Origin: Zingiber officinale
Lineage: Eukaryota; Streptophyta; Magnoliopsida; Zingiberales; Zingiberaceae
Length of the DNA: 64,000 bases
Assembly (NCBI RefSeq): GCF_018446385.1
Contig: NC_055992.1
Span: forward strand, 20,306,877 to 20,370,876
Direction: 5' to 3'
The notes beneath the pieces were generated by a model, which was not told where the DNA came from, made no database searches, and saw only the letters and a list, made by a program, of their open reading frames with translations. A program made the translations under genes and the position numbers. Below, piece by piece: positions 33,484 to 45,564 of this stretch; positions within the stretch are counted from its first letter, which is position 1, and each line of letters opens with the position of its first letter.

Positions 33484-35282
33484 ATGGTGACTCAGCTGGT
33501 TGGATATCAGGTTGTAAATCTATTGCAAGGTATGGAGGCTGAGTTTTGTTCTGTCAGGACAACTCTATCTCCTTCACAGTATGAAAGTGGGGATGAAGAG
33601 CTTTCTGTGCTTCCCAGGCACACTAAAGTCATTGTAACTGGAAACAACAGAACTAAGTCTGTCTTAGTTGGACTTCAAGGTGTTGTGAAGAAGGCAGTAG
33701 GTCTTGGTGGCTGGCATTGGTTGGTTAGTGATTCTCTTTTGCATTACAACTTAGATACTCTATAGAATTTTGTTATTCAATGATTTACCCACACACTACT
33801 TTTGTGTATCATTCAGAGTTGGATGATAACAGGAAGTGATATTTTCACGTTGATGTTTTATGAATTGGACCTCCAACTAGAATTTTTCTTTCAAATCAAC
33901 GTACAGGATTATTAACTATTATGTTTAGAGAACCATTTCTAGAGCACTTACCAATAATTAATGATGCACATGCACTCATATCATCAATGATAAATTGATG
34001 TCGCTGTTGCTGGTTCCCGAGGTCGTCAATTTATCTTAGCTTTTGCACTCAATTGTACCTAAGTTAGGTCTATTGCCTAGAAGAGATGGATTAGATGCAG
34101 AATGTAGTTACCACCAGTTATGATTGATCCTGAATTGAGTTTTGGACACTTTTGCTTAGTCACTTTATGACGAGCTTTCGATTATTTTCTTTCTATGCAA
34201 GTATTTGCACAAAAGGAATGATGGAATTCATATTAAGGCAATTCGTTGGCATTTTATCAGGTTCTAAAGAATGGGGTAGAAGTGAAACTACAAAGAAATG
34301 CATTGAGCGTCTTGGAAGCTCCTACTGGAAATGAAGATGACGATGACATCGAATATGATAATTCATTCTGCAGTAGTTCAGATGTGGGAGACAAAGAAAT
34401 CTATTACCGTAAGTTCCTACTGTTTACTAATTGGTAACTAATTATTTTCACTAGTTAAATACCACTTGGCAATTAAGAAGTAAAGCCGGCAGTCTGCCTG
34501 CCTGTTTTAAAATTTTAATTGTTATAATGTCTCAATAGCTAGCTTGGATTTACATAAGCCCACAAAGCCAAGGGTTCGGCATACCAAACCATGGACATCT
34601 TTCGTAAAGTCAAATCGTCAAAGCAGTTATCAAGATTCTCATACTAATGGCCATAAATATCAAATGGTGAGTAAATATCATGTTAATTCACAATGTATAC
34701 CATTGTCGAGTTTGAACATTTTTTAGAAAAGTCCATCTTTAAATCCTTGACTTGTATGGTTGTATATATTTTTCATGGGTGGTGGTTCTTCATCATTTGA
34801 ATCATTCACATGATTCCTGAAGAATCTTAGTATTGGCCATCTTGGTTACACATTTTAAAACCAATATATTGCTGAGAACTTTCGCTAAACACTTTGTAAA
34901 CTATGAACAGAGACTTAACTTGGCTAAGCTTGGGACGCCGACCTTATGGAAATACTGGAGGCACTTCAATCTCGTATGTTTCTCTACCATATTCTATTCA
35001 TTAGAGCCCTTATCTTAAACTAAGCTTAACGCCAACTAATGAACAGGTAAACATCAACCCCAACCCAACAAAGGAACAATTGATTCTTGGGGTACAAAAC
35101 CATCTCCTATCCCAGGTCATCATTCTTCCCGATGTTTTTCGTACAACTTGCTCCTAACAGCTAACACACCTTTTATCTGATCTCTTGTTTGTCTTCCTAC
35201 TCGCAAGCAGCAATTGGATGAGATGCAGGTGATCATGGGCTTCATCCACTCTGCCAAAAGATTGAAAACAGTCAACCCATGA
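33484..35282 (+). CDS. SAP30-like histone deacetylase complex subunit (AFR1/AFR2-type), six coding exons
   Basis: Coding exons 33484-33723, 34261-34408, 34539-34666, 34911-34973, 35047-35115 and 35211-35282 join in frame at GT-AG introns to 239 aa. The N-terminal part contains the conserved plant block PRHTKVIVTGNNRTKSVLVG and VVKKAVGLGGWHWLVLKNGV, then an acidic stretch and a basic linker. The C-terminal 67 residues (LWKYWRHFNL, PNPTKEQLI, QQLDEMQVIMGFIHSAKRL) form the SAP30 Sin3-binding domain. Arabidopsis AFR1/AFR2 of this type act in a Sin3-HDAC complex in the nucleus and repress FT; extending that role here is inference. A probable non-coding first exon ends at 32436 (GATAG|GTAAAT). The start ATG 33484 is the first in frame after a likely acceptor. 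No break is seen. Confidence 0.85.
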
Positions 35283-36212
35283 GAGGAACAAGGTGCATGG
35301 TGCGGTTGGATATAAGGTAAAATATGAAGCAGATATGGTGAAACAGAAGCGACTTAACCAATCTGAGTCATATGCCATCAAACCAGTTCTACTTCTACAG
35401 AGTGAATTTCACTATACAAAACCATGCCACTTGATGGTTGGTTTTGTATCCTAGTTAAAATATACATATATCTATAAATTTGTATTGTTTCATTGAGCAA
35501 TGGAAAGGACATCTTGGTTGTGGTGGTGGGGACGGCCTGCTCAAAGGATGAGTCAGAAAAGGTGTATAACCCCTCCGGCTTTGCAGTGGAAAGTGTGTCA
35601 TGTGATCTTGCCTTTTAACTCCAGCGCACGATAAAATTATGTAAAGTTACATTTAAATAATTAATTGATGCTAAAGTATCTTTGAGTAATTTCATCTCGT
35701 CGGGAAGTTGCAGTTTTTTATGTGACTCTTTCCACTGACCACAGCTCAAGTCTTCTTGGAACAAATATAAAATGTGCTTGGAAACAATCTAATGGAGGTC
35801 ACTTTTGTTTGTGTGCGGCTGAGAATTAAACTGAGAGGATGGACCAATCACGTCGCTGGTATTTATAGTGAATGGGTTAAAATTCAGTTTTAAAAAATAT
35901 ACATATGAATATATGATAAAACTAATCTCTAATGTCGGAGTTGGTTTGTAGGTGGTAGAAAAATATAGAAAATGTTGGATACAGTATATATAAATTGTTT
36001 ATATAAAAATTTTGATATAATGAAATATTTGTACTCAATTTTGATATAAGATTTTTTTTTGATATTTTGATATATATATTATAAATTTTTTACAAATTAT
36101 TTATTTTTTTAATTAAGATCTAAAAATTTATTGTAAATCGTGCTGATTTTGAAAATCAACATGACAATCATACTGTGATATTACTTTTTAAAATTCAACA
36201 TAAAAAAATTTA
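35283..36212. other. 3' flank of the SAP30-like gene and AT-rich spacer
   Basis: Includes the probable 3' UTR (to about 35500). Nothing else is recognised; ORF 35154-35381 on minus is the shadow of the last exons. Confidence 0.5.
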
Positions 36213-36422
36213 GGGGGTGATTAGTTCAGATAAGGGAATGAAAAATGATATGGGATTGCAAATATTATTGAAATGGAAATAATACCCATACCCCTCATAT
36301 TAGTGGGGAATGACCCATTCCTCTATTTAGAGGAATGAATCAGTGGGTCCCACCTTCATTTCCCCAAACCAAGCACAAGTTTAGTTTCATTCCCATTCCA
36401 AACCCCCCAAACAAGCAGCCCT
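36213..36422. mobile_element. Tourist-like MITE
   Basis: A 210-bp element flanked by TTA (36210-36212 and 36423-36425), the target duplication of PIF/Harbinger elements. Its ends are G/C runs (GGGGGTGATTAG and CAAGCAGCCCT) with GGGAATGA and TCATTCCCATT subterminal motifs in inverted orientation. Confidence 0.5.
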
Positions 36423-36584
36423 TTAGTATTAATGTTACTTAACTGGATACCAAATAATTTTTGATGTATATTTGGACAAATATAATTTTTTTTACAGTTT
36501 TAATATATCAAAAATATCAAAATACTAAATAATTTTAATATAAACAGTAGAAAATTTAATAATATTAAAAAAAATTATTATATC

Positions 36585-37431
36585 TTATCCTTTCCGTGCG
36601 CTAAGTCGATGAAAGCTGGGGACGTGACGCTCTCTGCTGTCTCCGGGTGATCTCCGCAATGACGTGAACCTCCGGTGAACCTGCAATAAAGCCGGGCATG
36701 AAAGAGGGTCCCGGCGATGACCCTCCGACGCTCAAGTCAGGCAACGACGGGTTGAAGTAGAGGTAAAATAATGAGACTGTGGCTACAATAGAGGAGAAAA
36801 ACATACCTCCGCCGAAGTCCGGAGGTCTTTATATAGGACCCCGGAGAGGCGCGTGCATACTTCCCGAGACGTGCATGCTCCTCAAAGCATACCTCAGAAT
36901 AATTGTGTCAGAAAAGTGTGTCTGACGCCATACCGCAACTGTCCGAGCATATCTCTGCCACGACAGTGGAAACTTTCATCGTACGATCCTCAGTACAGCC
37001 CGCCCGCCGACTATGCTGATTGTCGGCGGCAGGTGTCTCGAGAATGATATCACTAGCTGCCCTTTTTGTCTTCTTCTAAGTCTTTTGTCTCTTACCGGGC
37101 CGGACGGGATGCCCGCTCGGCCTCCAAGGCGCTCGGGTGCGCATGAGCATCGGATCGGGCGAGAAGGCCGCTCGGTCAAATACTCGGACGGGAGTGCGAT
37201 CTAGTTGACCTGCGGTTCGGCCGAGCGGATCGGCTGCTCGGCACGACGGTTCCGCTATAAGGGAGCTTGTGAGCGTCGGAAGCTCGACCCGAGGTTGAGC
37301 TATCTACACGCCGGCCCGGGATTTACTCCGGTCGGTTGGCCAGGTGGCTTCCCCCTGCTCAGCCGGGACCTTGACTCCCCCGTATCGTTGACCCCTCCCT
37401 ATGTGGGCCCCCGATCCTTACCACCGGATCA
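36585..37431 (-). repeat. 3' LTR of element B (full length)
   Basis: 847 bp. Plus strand starts TTATCCTTTCCGTGCG (a variant of TGATCCTGTCCG) and ends CCACCGGATCA. A minus TATA box is at 36830-36838. It carries 360 bp (about 36941-37299) that the other LTR lacks. Confidence 0.9.
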
Positions 37432-37691
37432 CGTGTCTTCCCTTCAAGTCTAGTCGAAAGAGGCTGCAAGTCCGACTGACTGGACCACTGGCCTGGTGAC
37501 ATCACGGCCGCTCTGCCCTTGGCGTAAATACTTATCCGATCGGGCACTGTGCAGTGAATGATGCCGCTCGGCATATCACCCGTCGGCACTTAACGAATAC
37601 TGGTCTTACAGTCGTCTGTCTCGCCGACCCAGCGTCAGTCGATGCTGACGTCCCTCGGATTCCCTCGGGATTCGTGCAAATCCTGGGCATT
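37432..37691 (-). other. 3' untranslated region of element B
   Basis: Between the 3' LTR and the nested solo LTR; on minus the stretch next to the LTR (TGAAGGGAAGACACG) is a candidate but imperfect polypurine tract. No coding sequence. Confidence 0.5.
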
Positions 37692-37696
37692 AAGGC

Positions 37697-40350
37697 TGTA
37701 AAATACCGAAAATAGACAGATAATAATAAGGAAATTTTTCGGAATTTTTGAAAATTTTTCGGGAATTTTTCGGAGCTCGTATGGACGAGTTCACGGGGAC
37801 AAGAACGGGGTCCGGAAAAGTCTGTTTAGGCTACCCTATTTAAGTAAGGAAATGTTTATATTTCCTTTTTCTTTTTTCTTTTATTTACTTTTCTCTCGCT
37901 GTTTCCTCTTCTTTCTCCCGCGCGCCGAAGTTTTCTTCTCCTCTGTGCCCTAACCGGCGCCGGGCCGGCAGTTCCTTCTTCCCCCTTCTCTTCATCTCAT
38001 CGCCAAGGACCATGCCCTAAAACCTCCCTCGCACCGACTTCCTCTCCTGATTCCTTTCCTCTTCTCCTCTCCTCTACCGCCACCACTTCGTCGTCACCGA
38101 CCTAGTGCTGCCGCCGGCCTTCCTCCGCCCTACAGCCGACTTCTACCGGTGTCCTAGCCTCCAGCCGCGTGCCCTAGGCGATGGCTTCTCCCCTTCACCG
38201 ACGCCGATCCAGCCGAGCCCTAGGGTCGGCTGCCACCACTGTGCCGTGCCTTAGATCGTCGGGAGCCGAGAGCCGCTGTTGCACAGAGCAGTGCCGGCCA
38301 CCAGATCTGTTCCGAGACCCCCTCACTCTCGATCACCCCTGTGCCCTATCACTGCTTTGTGGCTTCTTCCGTGCCCTAGTTCCTTACTGCTGAGCCAACA
38401 AGGTAAGCTGGTTGTACATGGAACGATTGGTTGAGTTAGGGATCTGGTTCTATATCTAGTTGGATTCTTGAACTTTTCTTGTTCTGTTCAGAGAAGGAGT
38501 TCAGCTGGAAGGGGTGTTCGGGGGGTTTCCTAGGTTTCCAGCAACAATCAACCCTTGCTGGCAGCAACAAACCTTCAGTGGATCAGTTATCCCTGCTGTG
38601 AATTTTGGTAAGGTGTAGATGGTATAATCTTTACTGAGTTTGGGTTTCATTTGATTAATGAAGATATTGGAATTAGAGTTAGAACGTGTTTAAATGTGAT
38701 AGTTTGGTTATTTTGAGAGGTGATTGATGTTAATAAGAAGAAAGGATAAGATTATTAAATAGGTTTGGAGATTTTGATTTAGCTATATAGCTAAATACAA
38801 TATCTGTTTGATATCACAGGACTTTGACTCGAGACGGTGTCTCGACGAGGGATCCATTTTGGATACGACCTTTCTTATCGGAGGCGGGTACTTTTGACTT
38901 ATTGTCTTTGATATGCTTAGTAATTAAATTAACAAGATGCATTAATTGTGTTTCTTACTTGTTTCGGTTAATCATTGCTCAATACATGCTACCTGTTGAT
39001 TTATTGTTTGTTTACATCTTGTATGGATATGTACCTGATTCCACATGCTCATGGGTAGTGATATAACCATATTTTACCATGTCAGGACCTAGGTTTGTTA
39101 CCTTATATGACCAGATACCTTGATATGATTCATTCGCTTTGGTGCACATTATGATATGTCCAGAGATTGGTTTAGTATATTACCATGTTTAGTGACATGC
39201 ACCATTCGCATGATTGCATGCTGAGTGATTGATTGCTCCTTTATTGTCGAGCACTTTGCCAGTTTCATCACTGTTCGGTGCTCATGGGTAGCGGGACACA
39301 GCGTGGTAGCACGTCAGTTTAGCTCTTCCGGTGCTCCGTTGGTCCGCTCATGGGTAGTGTGGCGGCACGTTAGAGATCCCTCCCGTACCGGATGAGAGCA
39401 TTCGCTCCCCATTTATGATTTGGGGTAGGAGTATGTGTACTCCGACAACATCCCGTCCACTCGATCACTCATCAGGAGTAGTGTTGCGAGTGCACGGTCG
39501 TCATAACCCTACCCACTTGGTCCCACTTTTGTTGTGAGTTGGCTGACTGGCGTCAGGGGTGACCATGACATTGGCATCATATGCATGATGCATTTATTGT
39601 TTGTGTTTGTGTTTGTTGCACTTATATGCTGCACATTGCTTGGATACCTTGATTGACATGCATACAGGTCTTCTATACCTTTCGGACTGTTTGTCCTTTT
39701 ACCGGGTCCTGGTTAGTGCAGATTCTCTCCTGTTCTCTTCGATTTGCATCTATCTTTATTATTGTCAGGAGACTGTACGCATGATTAGTGCTAAGTGTTA
39801 TTTCTTTACTTTGCATATCAACTGTACCTGCTGAGTGTTGGACTCACCCCGCCTCCATTGTTGTTATTTTCAGGTTGATGCTGTCAGGAGGGAGTTCCAG
39901 TTGCTAGTCCCCTGCAGACCTCCAGCTATTTGCTATCGTTTGTATTGTTTTTGATTCTCCCTTGACTATATTTGGATTTGGATGTTGAATACTTAGATAT
40001 TATATAATTTGTCTCGTTGATGGATTTGTTTTCGATTTTATACTACTACATGCCTGCCTGGACGGCAGAAGAGGTAAGAAAAATCGGATTTGGGCTTTAC
40101 GAGTGTAGTTGAGTAGGGTTGATTTCGAGTCAGAGTATTACTATGTTATTTATTTTATTAACTGCGTGGTTGTGACAGCCAGAGGCTGAATACATATATA
40201 AACTGCGTGGTGATTGATTTTATTTACTGTTATTATTCCAGCCGCCTGTGGCTGAGGTATATGAGATGTAGAAAAGTTTCAGATTGTCCACCATACAGGG
40301 GAGATGCTGCCGAAATTTTCTCAGACAGGGACTCCTCTGGGGGCGTGACA
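37697..40350 (+). mobile_element. Solo LTR (chromovirus-type) nested in element B
   Basis: 2654 bp starting TGTAAAATACC and ending GGGCGTGACA, flanked by AAGGC at 37692-37696 and 40351-40355. The terminal 120 bp (CCAGCCGCCTGTGGCTGAG, ACAGGGGAGATGCTGCCGA) match the solo LTR at 24242-27637 in the same orientation. No protein domain; ORFs such as 38181-38393 and 38824-39066 show no resemblance to known families. Confidence 0.85.
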
Positions 40351-40552
40351 AAGGCTGAGCACGTGCCCGTGCCTGTGTAATGGATGTCATTAAATGTGCC
40401 TTACGTGGTAACGCCACGTGGCCAGGCAGCTGTCATTGCCTGCTCGAGCTGTCAGGCTCGAGGTGACCCCTGGTGCTTTGAATTCAACGGTCGGATGCGC
40501 TCCTCAGATCCCATGCCCTGGATCGAACGGTTCCGACCGTTCGAGCCCAACC

Positions 40553-40560
40553 TTTATAAG
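40553..40560 (+). promoter_or_regulatory. Candidate TATA box of the element B antisense gene
   Basis: TTTATAAG lies 276 bp upstream of the ATG at 40836, on the strand of the antisense ORF. It is preceded by an inverted CGAACGGTT/CGACCGTTCG pair. It reads toward the ORF and away from gag-pol. Confidence 0.5.
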
Positions 40561-40835
40561 GCCGCCTCCTCTCCTTCCGTCGCTTCCGCTTTATCGCGCC
40601 CGTGTTTTCGAAGGCTCCTGCTCTGTTCTCCAGTGAACCGATTCTCCGCCTTCCGGCCATTTGCTCTCTTCTCCGACCATCATTTTTTTTTCTGTAAGAA
40701 CTCTCTGCCCATTCCTTTTTCGTTCCCTTCGCGCTTTTCTTCGCATTCCGGTGGTGTTTGTGCTTCGTGGGCACTGTTCTGCTCACCTCCTTCGTCGCCT
40801 TTTCTATTTTTCCTTTGCTTTGCATTCTGGCGGTA

Positions 40836-43071
40836 ATGGCCAGTTCCTCTGCCCCCTCTCCCAGCCTTTGGTATCAAATCATGGAGAGTCAGTTTGATTC
40901 GGGGGATGCCTTTAGACTGATTAATACATATGACATCCCTGCTGACCATAAACTCATTTTGGCTGAGTCATCCGACCGCCCACATGACCCACCAGTCGGA
41001 CTGTTACCTTCTTCCGCGACCAATTTGTAGGTGGCCTTAGGTTTCCCATCCACCCATTCATCTTAGAAGTTTGCAATTATTTTCGCATTTCGCTCGGCCA
41101 GCTCGTGTCTAATTCCTTTAGGCTGCTGTGTGGCGTAGTTGTGTTTTTCCGGATACACAATATTCCACTCAAGCCTCAAATCTTTCACTATTTTTATTAC
41201 CCCAAGCAATCCGAGATCGACACCTTCCTATTTCAATCATGGATCGGCTTGGTCTTCTTCGACAAAATGCCTACCTCCAACAAGCATTGAAAGGATCATT
41301 TCTTCTTTTTGAGTTTTCCCGAGCCGCCACCCTTCCGAACCCAATGGCTAACTTCGTTGCCGCCTCCCCCCGACCTGAAAAGGTACCGAATTGAACCTGC
41401 CTTTCTACACGCGGCTCTGCTGGCCAGGCTGAAGCTGGACATACATAAGTTGTTGCCCGAGGGGATGATGTATCTATTCGGGTTAAGTCCGATCTGAACA
41501 TGACTTCCGAACGGCCCTAGTAAGAAAGAATCTTCTCTCCTTCTTTTTGAGTCTAACTGATTTTTTTTTCTTTCTCGCAGTTGAGACCATGATGAAAGCA
41601 GTGGTGTTCGGCAAGCTGAAACGCAGGGTCGCCGAGATAGAGGCGGTTGCTACGCAGGAGGCGGAGAAACTGGGCCTCACCACCGATCGGCTCTCACGAA
41701 GGTGAGAGTGAAGAGGTACAGACGGCGGGCAAGACATCTGCCACTCGGACGGTCACCACCGATGCAGCTGGGGAGACCACTCCACCGAGTGCGCAACCGG
41801 CCACTCGGCCTGAGGAAGCCGGATCTGATGACAATGAACTCCCGTTGGTCGGGCGTAAACATCGCCGACCGGGAACCCCCACCCGCTCGGCCACCTCTGT
41901 CATTCACGTGTCCGAACAGATGGACGATCCTCCAACTCCTGCGTCTGTGGAAGCGCTATCGTCCGACAGGACTCTATCTCAAGGAGACTGGCCTTCTGAC
42001 CCCGTAGCGGCTTAGCCCCTTACCTCACTTCCTCCAGCCCACCGAATAATCCAACGATCTCTTAGTCGCTCTGAGCCGGCCGAACAATCTTCTGCCCCAT
42101 CTGCGTCCGCTCAGTTTACTCTGGGTCGGCACAGGACGATCAAGGCTTTGCTCCACCAACCAACAGAGGAATATTTGCAGAAGGCTGAACAGTCGTCGAG
42201 CCCCAAACACTTGATAATAATTTAGGGGCCCCTTGCAAAAGTCTGGGAGGACGCCCGAGCGCGCGTGGGCGTGATGCCACCTGGGCTGCTCGGCAACAAC
42301 TATCTGCAACAAACTACCGGGGTAACTCTTACAAGCCTTTTCTTCTTATCCCCCATTCGGTATTGACTATTCTTTACGTTTTTAACCAAATCGCAGCATT
42401 GGGTGGAAAGTATAGCGGTCTGCCACCGCCTAGCTTTCCTCGAGGAGGAATTCAAAAAGCTCAAGGTCTCTGGTGGGACTCCTCTTCAAGGCCCTTCTTA
42501 CGTCGAGTTGAAGGCCGATCTGGAGAAGACCAACAAACTGTTGGAGGCCGAGCGACACAGATCCTCGGGCTTGCAGACCATGGTGGATCGCCTTGAGACC
42601 CAAGTCAAAACATATGACAAGAAGATCACATTGGCCACCAACAGGAAGAATCAGGCCATCACCGACCTGGAGGCAAAGAATGCTGAAGCCCCGGCGCTGG
42701 AGGTGAAAGTCAACGAGTTGACCGACCTGCTGACCACTGAGAAGGACAGACGCTTGGCGGAGGTGGTCACTCTTCAGAGCGATCTGAAGACCCTTCAAGA
42801 CACCTTAGAGGCCTCCCTAGCTGCCTTCAAAGAATATCAAGATTCCAAACCAAGCCGGGTTGCTATCATGCAGCAGAACTATATCCGCTCGGAGAAATTT
42901 GTGGAGAAAACCTGTGATCGGCTCGTCCACGCATTTGAGTTAGCCATTACGGCCACGACCGACTACCTGAAGACCAAGGGCCGACTTCCTGAGGACTTCA
43001 CTATTTCCGTCCGAGATCACGCTGATCTTCTAACCATGATTCCGGATGAAATTTTTAATTACCTAGAGTGA
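40836..43071 (+). pseudogene. Antisense gene of element B: Transposase_28-type N-terminus, coiled-coil C-terminus, introns
   Basis: It starts MASSSAPSPSLWYQIMESQF. After a frameshift near 41015 follow PIHPFILEVCNYFRISLGQL, FRLLCGVVVFFRIHNIPLKP and FHYFYYPKQSE, which I recognise as the Pfam Transposase_28 (putative gypsy-type transposon) domain. A GT-AG intron probably spans 41519-41580 (donor GTAAGA, acceptor CTCGCAG). The next exon encodes an acidic linker with stops at 42013-42015 and near 42222, then GPLAKVWEDARARVGV. A 75-nt intron (42322-42396) sits exactly where element A has one. The last exon (42397-43071) is a coiled coil of about 225 residues, open to its stop. The family is known from Tat elements; its role is not. 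This copy is broken in the first half. Confidence 0.78.
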
Positions 43072-43344
43072 AGTCGTGGCTTATGTACTGGTCGTTCGGC
43101 CTATCTTATCTTGTATGTTTGCCTTTTTTAGTTTAATGAACTTTCTTTATTGTTCCTCTGCTGTGTGTATTTGTGCAGGTTATCCGCTTCTTTGATCTTC
43201 ACCAAATTCGTGGGAGCGTCTTTTGATTTCCGAACTGTCGCTCGGCAATCGAGTACAAGACCACGTGCGTCTTGCTAAGCTTAAGCGATGCCCTAGCCAA
43301 ATCATTACAGAGGTTGATCGGCGATAAGCCAGCTTTTCAATAGC

Positions 43345-43905
43345 TGCCAGCTCAACTCTGGATTTAACGTCGCCGCTCGACAGTCTTCGGGCCGGGGGGT
43401 TCATAGTCGCTGGTCCGACTTTAGGATTTAACATTGTCGCTCGACGGTCTTCAGGCCGGGGGATTTATAGTCGCCGGTCCGATTCTAGGATTTAACATCG
43501 TCGCTCGACGGTCTTCGGGCCGGGAGTTTATAGTCGCCGGCCCGACTCTGGGATTTAACATCGCTGCTCGACGGTCTTCGGGCCGGGGGTTTATAGTCGC
43601 CGGTCTGACTCTAGGATTTAACGTCGCCGCTCGACGATCTTCGGGTTGGGGGGTTTATAGTCATCGGTCCGACTCTAAGATTTAACGTCGCAGCTCGACG
43701 GTCTTCGGGCCGGGGGTATATAGTCGTCGGTCCGACTCTGGGATTTAACGTCGCCGCTCGACAGTCTTCGGGTCGGGGGGTTATAGTCGCCGGTCCGACT
43801 CTGGGATTTAACGTCGTCACTCGACGGTTTTTGGGGCGGGGGTTTATAGTCGCTGGTCCAACTCTGGGATTTAACGTCGCCGCTCGACGGTCTTCGTTCG
43901 GCATA
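43345..43905. repeat. 63-bp tandem array in element B, about nine copies
   Basis: Units with GGGATTTAACGTCGCCGCTC, GACGGTCTTCGGGCCGGGGG and TTTATAGTCGCCGGTCCGAC repeat about nine times. Position and motif match the 65-bp array of element A. Confidence 0.92.
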
Positions 43906-43996
43906 AATTGTTCGTATCCTTGGTTTTCTTTGATTTTACTCTTGCGGTCAAAAGATACAGCAGGATTGAACATTATAAGTTACAATGGCACACCTT

Positions 43997-45564
43997 TCAC
44001 CCAGTTCGGTACAACTGGAGATGATTTGCGCTCCACGGTCGTTCTAGCTTCCGTCCATCTTCCGTCGAAGTAATAGGCGCTCGAATGGAGCTTTTCTACA
44101 ATCTTGAACGACCCAGCCCAAGGAGCTCCCACCTTGGTCACATCGCCGACCGGCTTGACTTTCTTCCAGACGAGGTCGCCAACCTGAAAATATCTGGAAA
44201 TTACCCGTTTGTTTTAGCTTTGCTTCATCCTTTACTGGTACGCCATCAACCGAATGGCGGCCTTGGCTCGCGTCTCGTTCACCAGGTCCAGCTCCAAATG
44301 CCTCCGCTTAGTATTGTTCTCGTCGTAGACTTTGGTCTGGTCGGATTCTACCCCGACTTCTACCGGGACGATGGCTTCTCCCCAGTACACCAGGTGAAAG
44401 GGGGTCACTCCTATTCCCTCCTTGGGCGTCGTTTGGAGTGCTCATAATACCCCGGGCAACTCGTCCACCCAACTGCCACCTTCATGGTCAAGTCAGACCC
44501 GAAGAATTCGTAAGATCTCCCGATTGGTGACTTCGGCTTGCCCGTTACTTTGGGGATATGCTACGGAGGTGAAGACTTGTTGGATGCCGTACCCCTCGCA
44601 CCATTCCCTGAGTTGCTGACCCGAGAACTACCTCCCATTATCAGAGATGAGCCGTCGCGGGATGCCGAACCGACAGATGATATGCTGCCATATAAATTTT
44701 TTGACCATCTCCTCGGTTATTTTAGCTAGCGGCTCGACTTCAATCCATTTGGAAAAATAGTCTACTACTACTAGCAAGAACTTTCGCTGTCTGGTCGCCA
44801 TTGGAAATGGTCCCACAATGTTCATGCCCCATTGATCGAACGGGCAGGACACCATGGAAGTTTTTAATTCTTCCGCGGGATGATGTGAGAAATTGTGGTA
44901 CCGTTGGCAGGATAAGCACGTGGCGACTGTCTGGGCGACACCCTCTTGTAAAGTTGGCCAAAAGTAGCCGGCCAAAAGAACCTTCCTCGCCAACGAGCGG
45001 GCGCCCAGATGCCCGCCGCATGAGCCTTGGTGTACCTCTTGCAGAATATAGTCAACATCCTCTGGGCCAACGCATTTAAGCAAAGGCTTGGAGAACGCTT
45101 TTTTGTAGAGCTGGTCGCCGATGAGGACGAACCGACCATCTCTCCTTCTGAGCAGATGTGCCTCCGACCGATCGGACGGTATTGCTCCTGACTTCAGAAA
45201 CTCTGTTATAGTCGTCCGCCAGTCGTTTGGAAATGTGAGCCCCTCCATCCAGTCGATGTGGGTGACCAGAGACACCTGCTCGACTGGCTGCTCGATGACG
45301 ATCGGTGATATCGAACTGGCTAGCTTAGCCAGTTCATCTGCAGCCTGATTCTCCGTGCGGGGGATCTTTTGTATCACCACCTCTCGGAAACTGGCCTTTA
45401 GTTTGGCGAAGGCTTCCGCATAAAGCTTGAGCCTAACGTTGCTTATCTCAAATGCTCCCGAAAGTTGCTGAGCAGCCAACTGTGAATCTGAATGAATCAA
45501 AACATTGCTAGCTCCCACATGTCGAGTGGCCTACAATCCTGCTATTAGCGCTTCATACTCTGCT
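43997..45564 (-). pseudogene. Element B pol: second RNase H and integrase
   Basis: The frame 44631-45518 covers HSDSQLAAQQLSG, the HHCC finger (VHQGSCGGH, CLSCQRYHNFSH) and the integrase core up to ISDNGR. A TAG at 44628-44630 replaces a CAG of element A. Further stops are TCA on plus at 44442-44444 (TGG to TGA) and CTA at 45531-45533 (CAG to TAG in the second RNase H). The N-terminal half of that RNase H is also broken by a run of 19 G on plus (45627-45645). The frame ends at TGA 43997-43999. No chromodomain. Confidence 0.86.

Noticed and set aside
40384-40836. 150-codon ORF upstream of the element B antisense gene
   Set aside because: It covers the presumed promoter and leader; no domain is recognisable and its frame is not that of the Transposase_28-like ORF.
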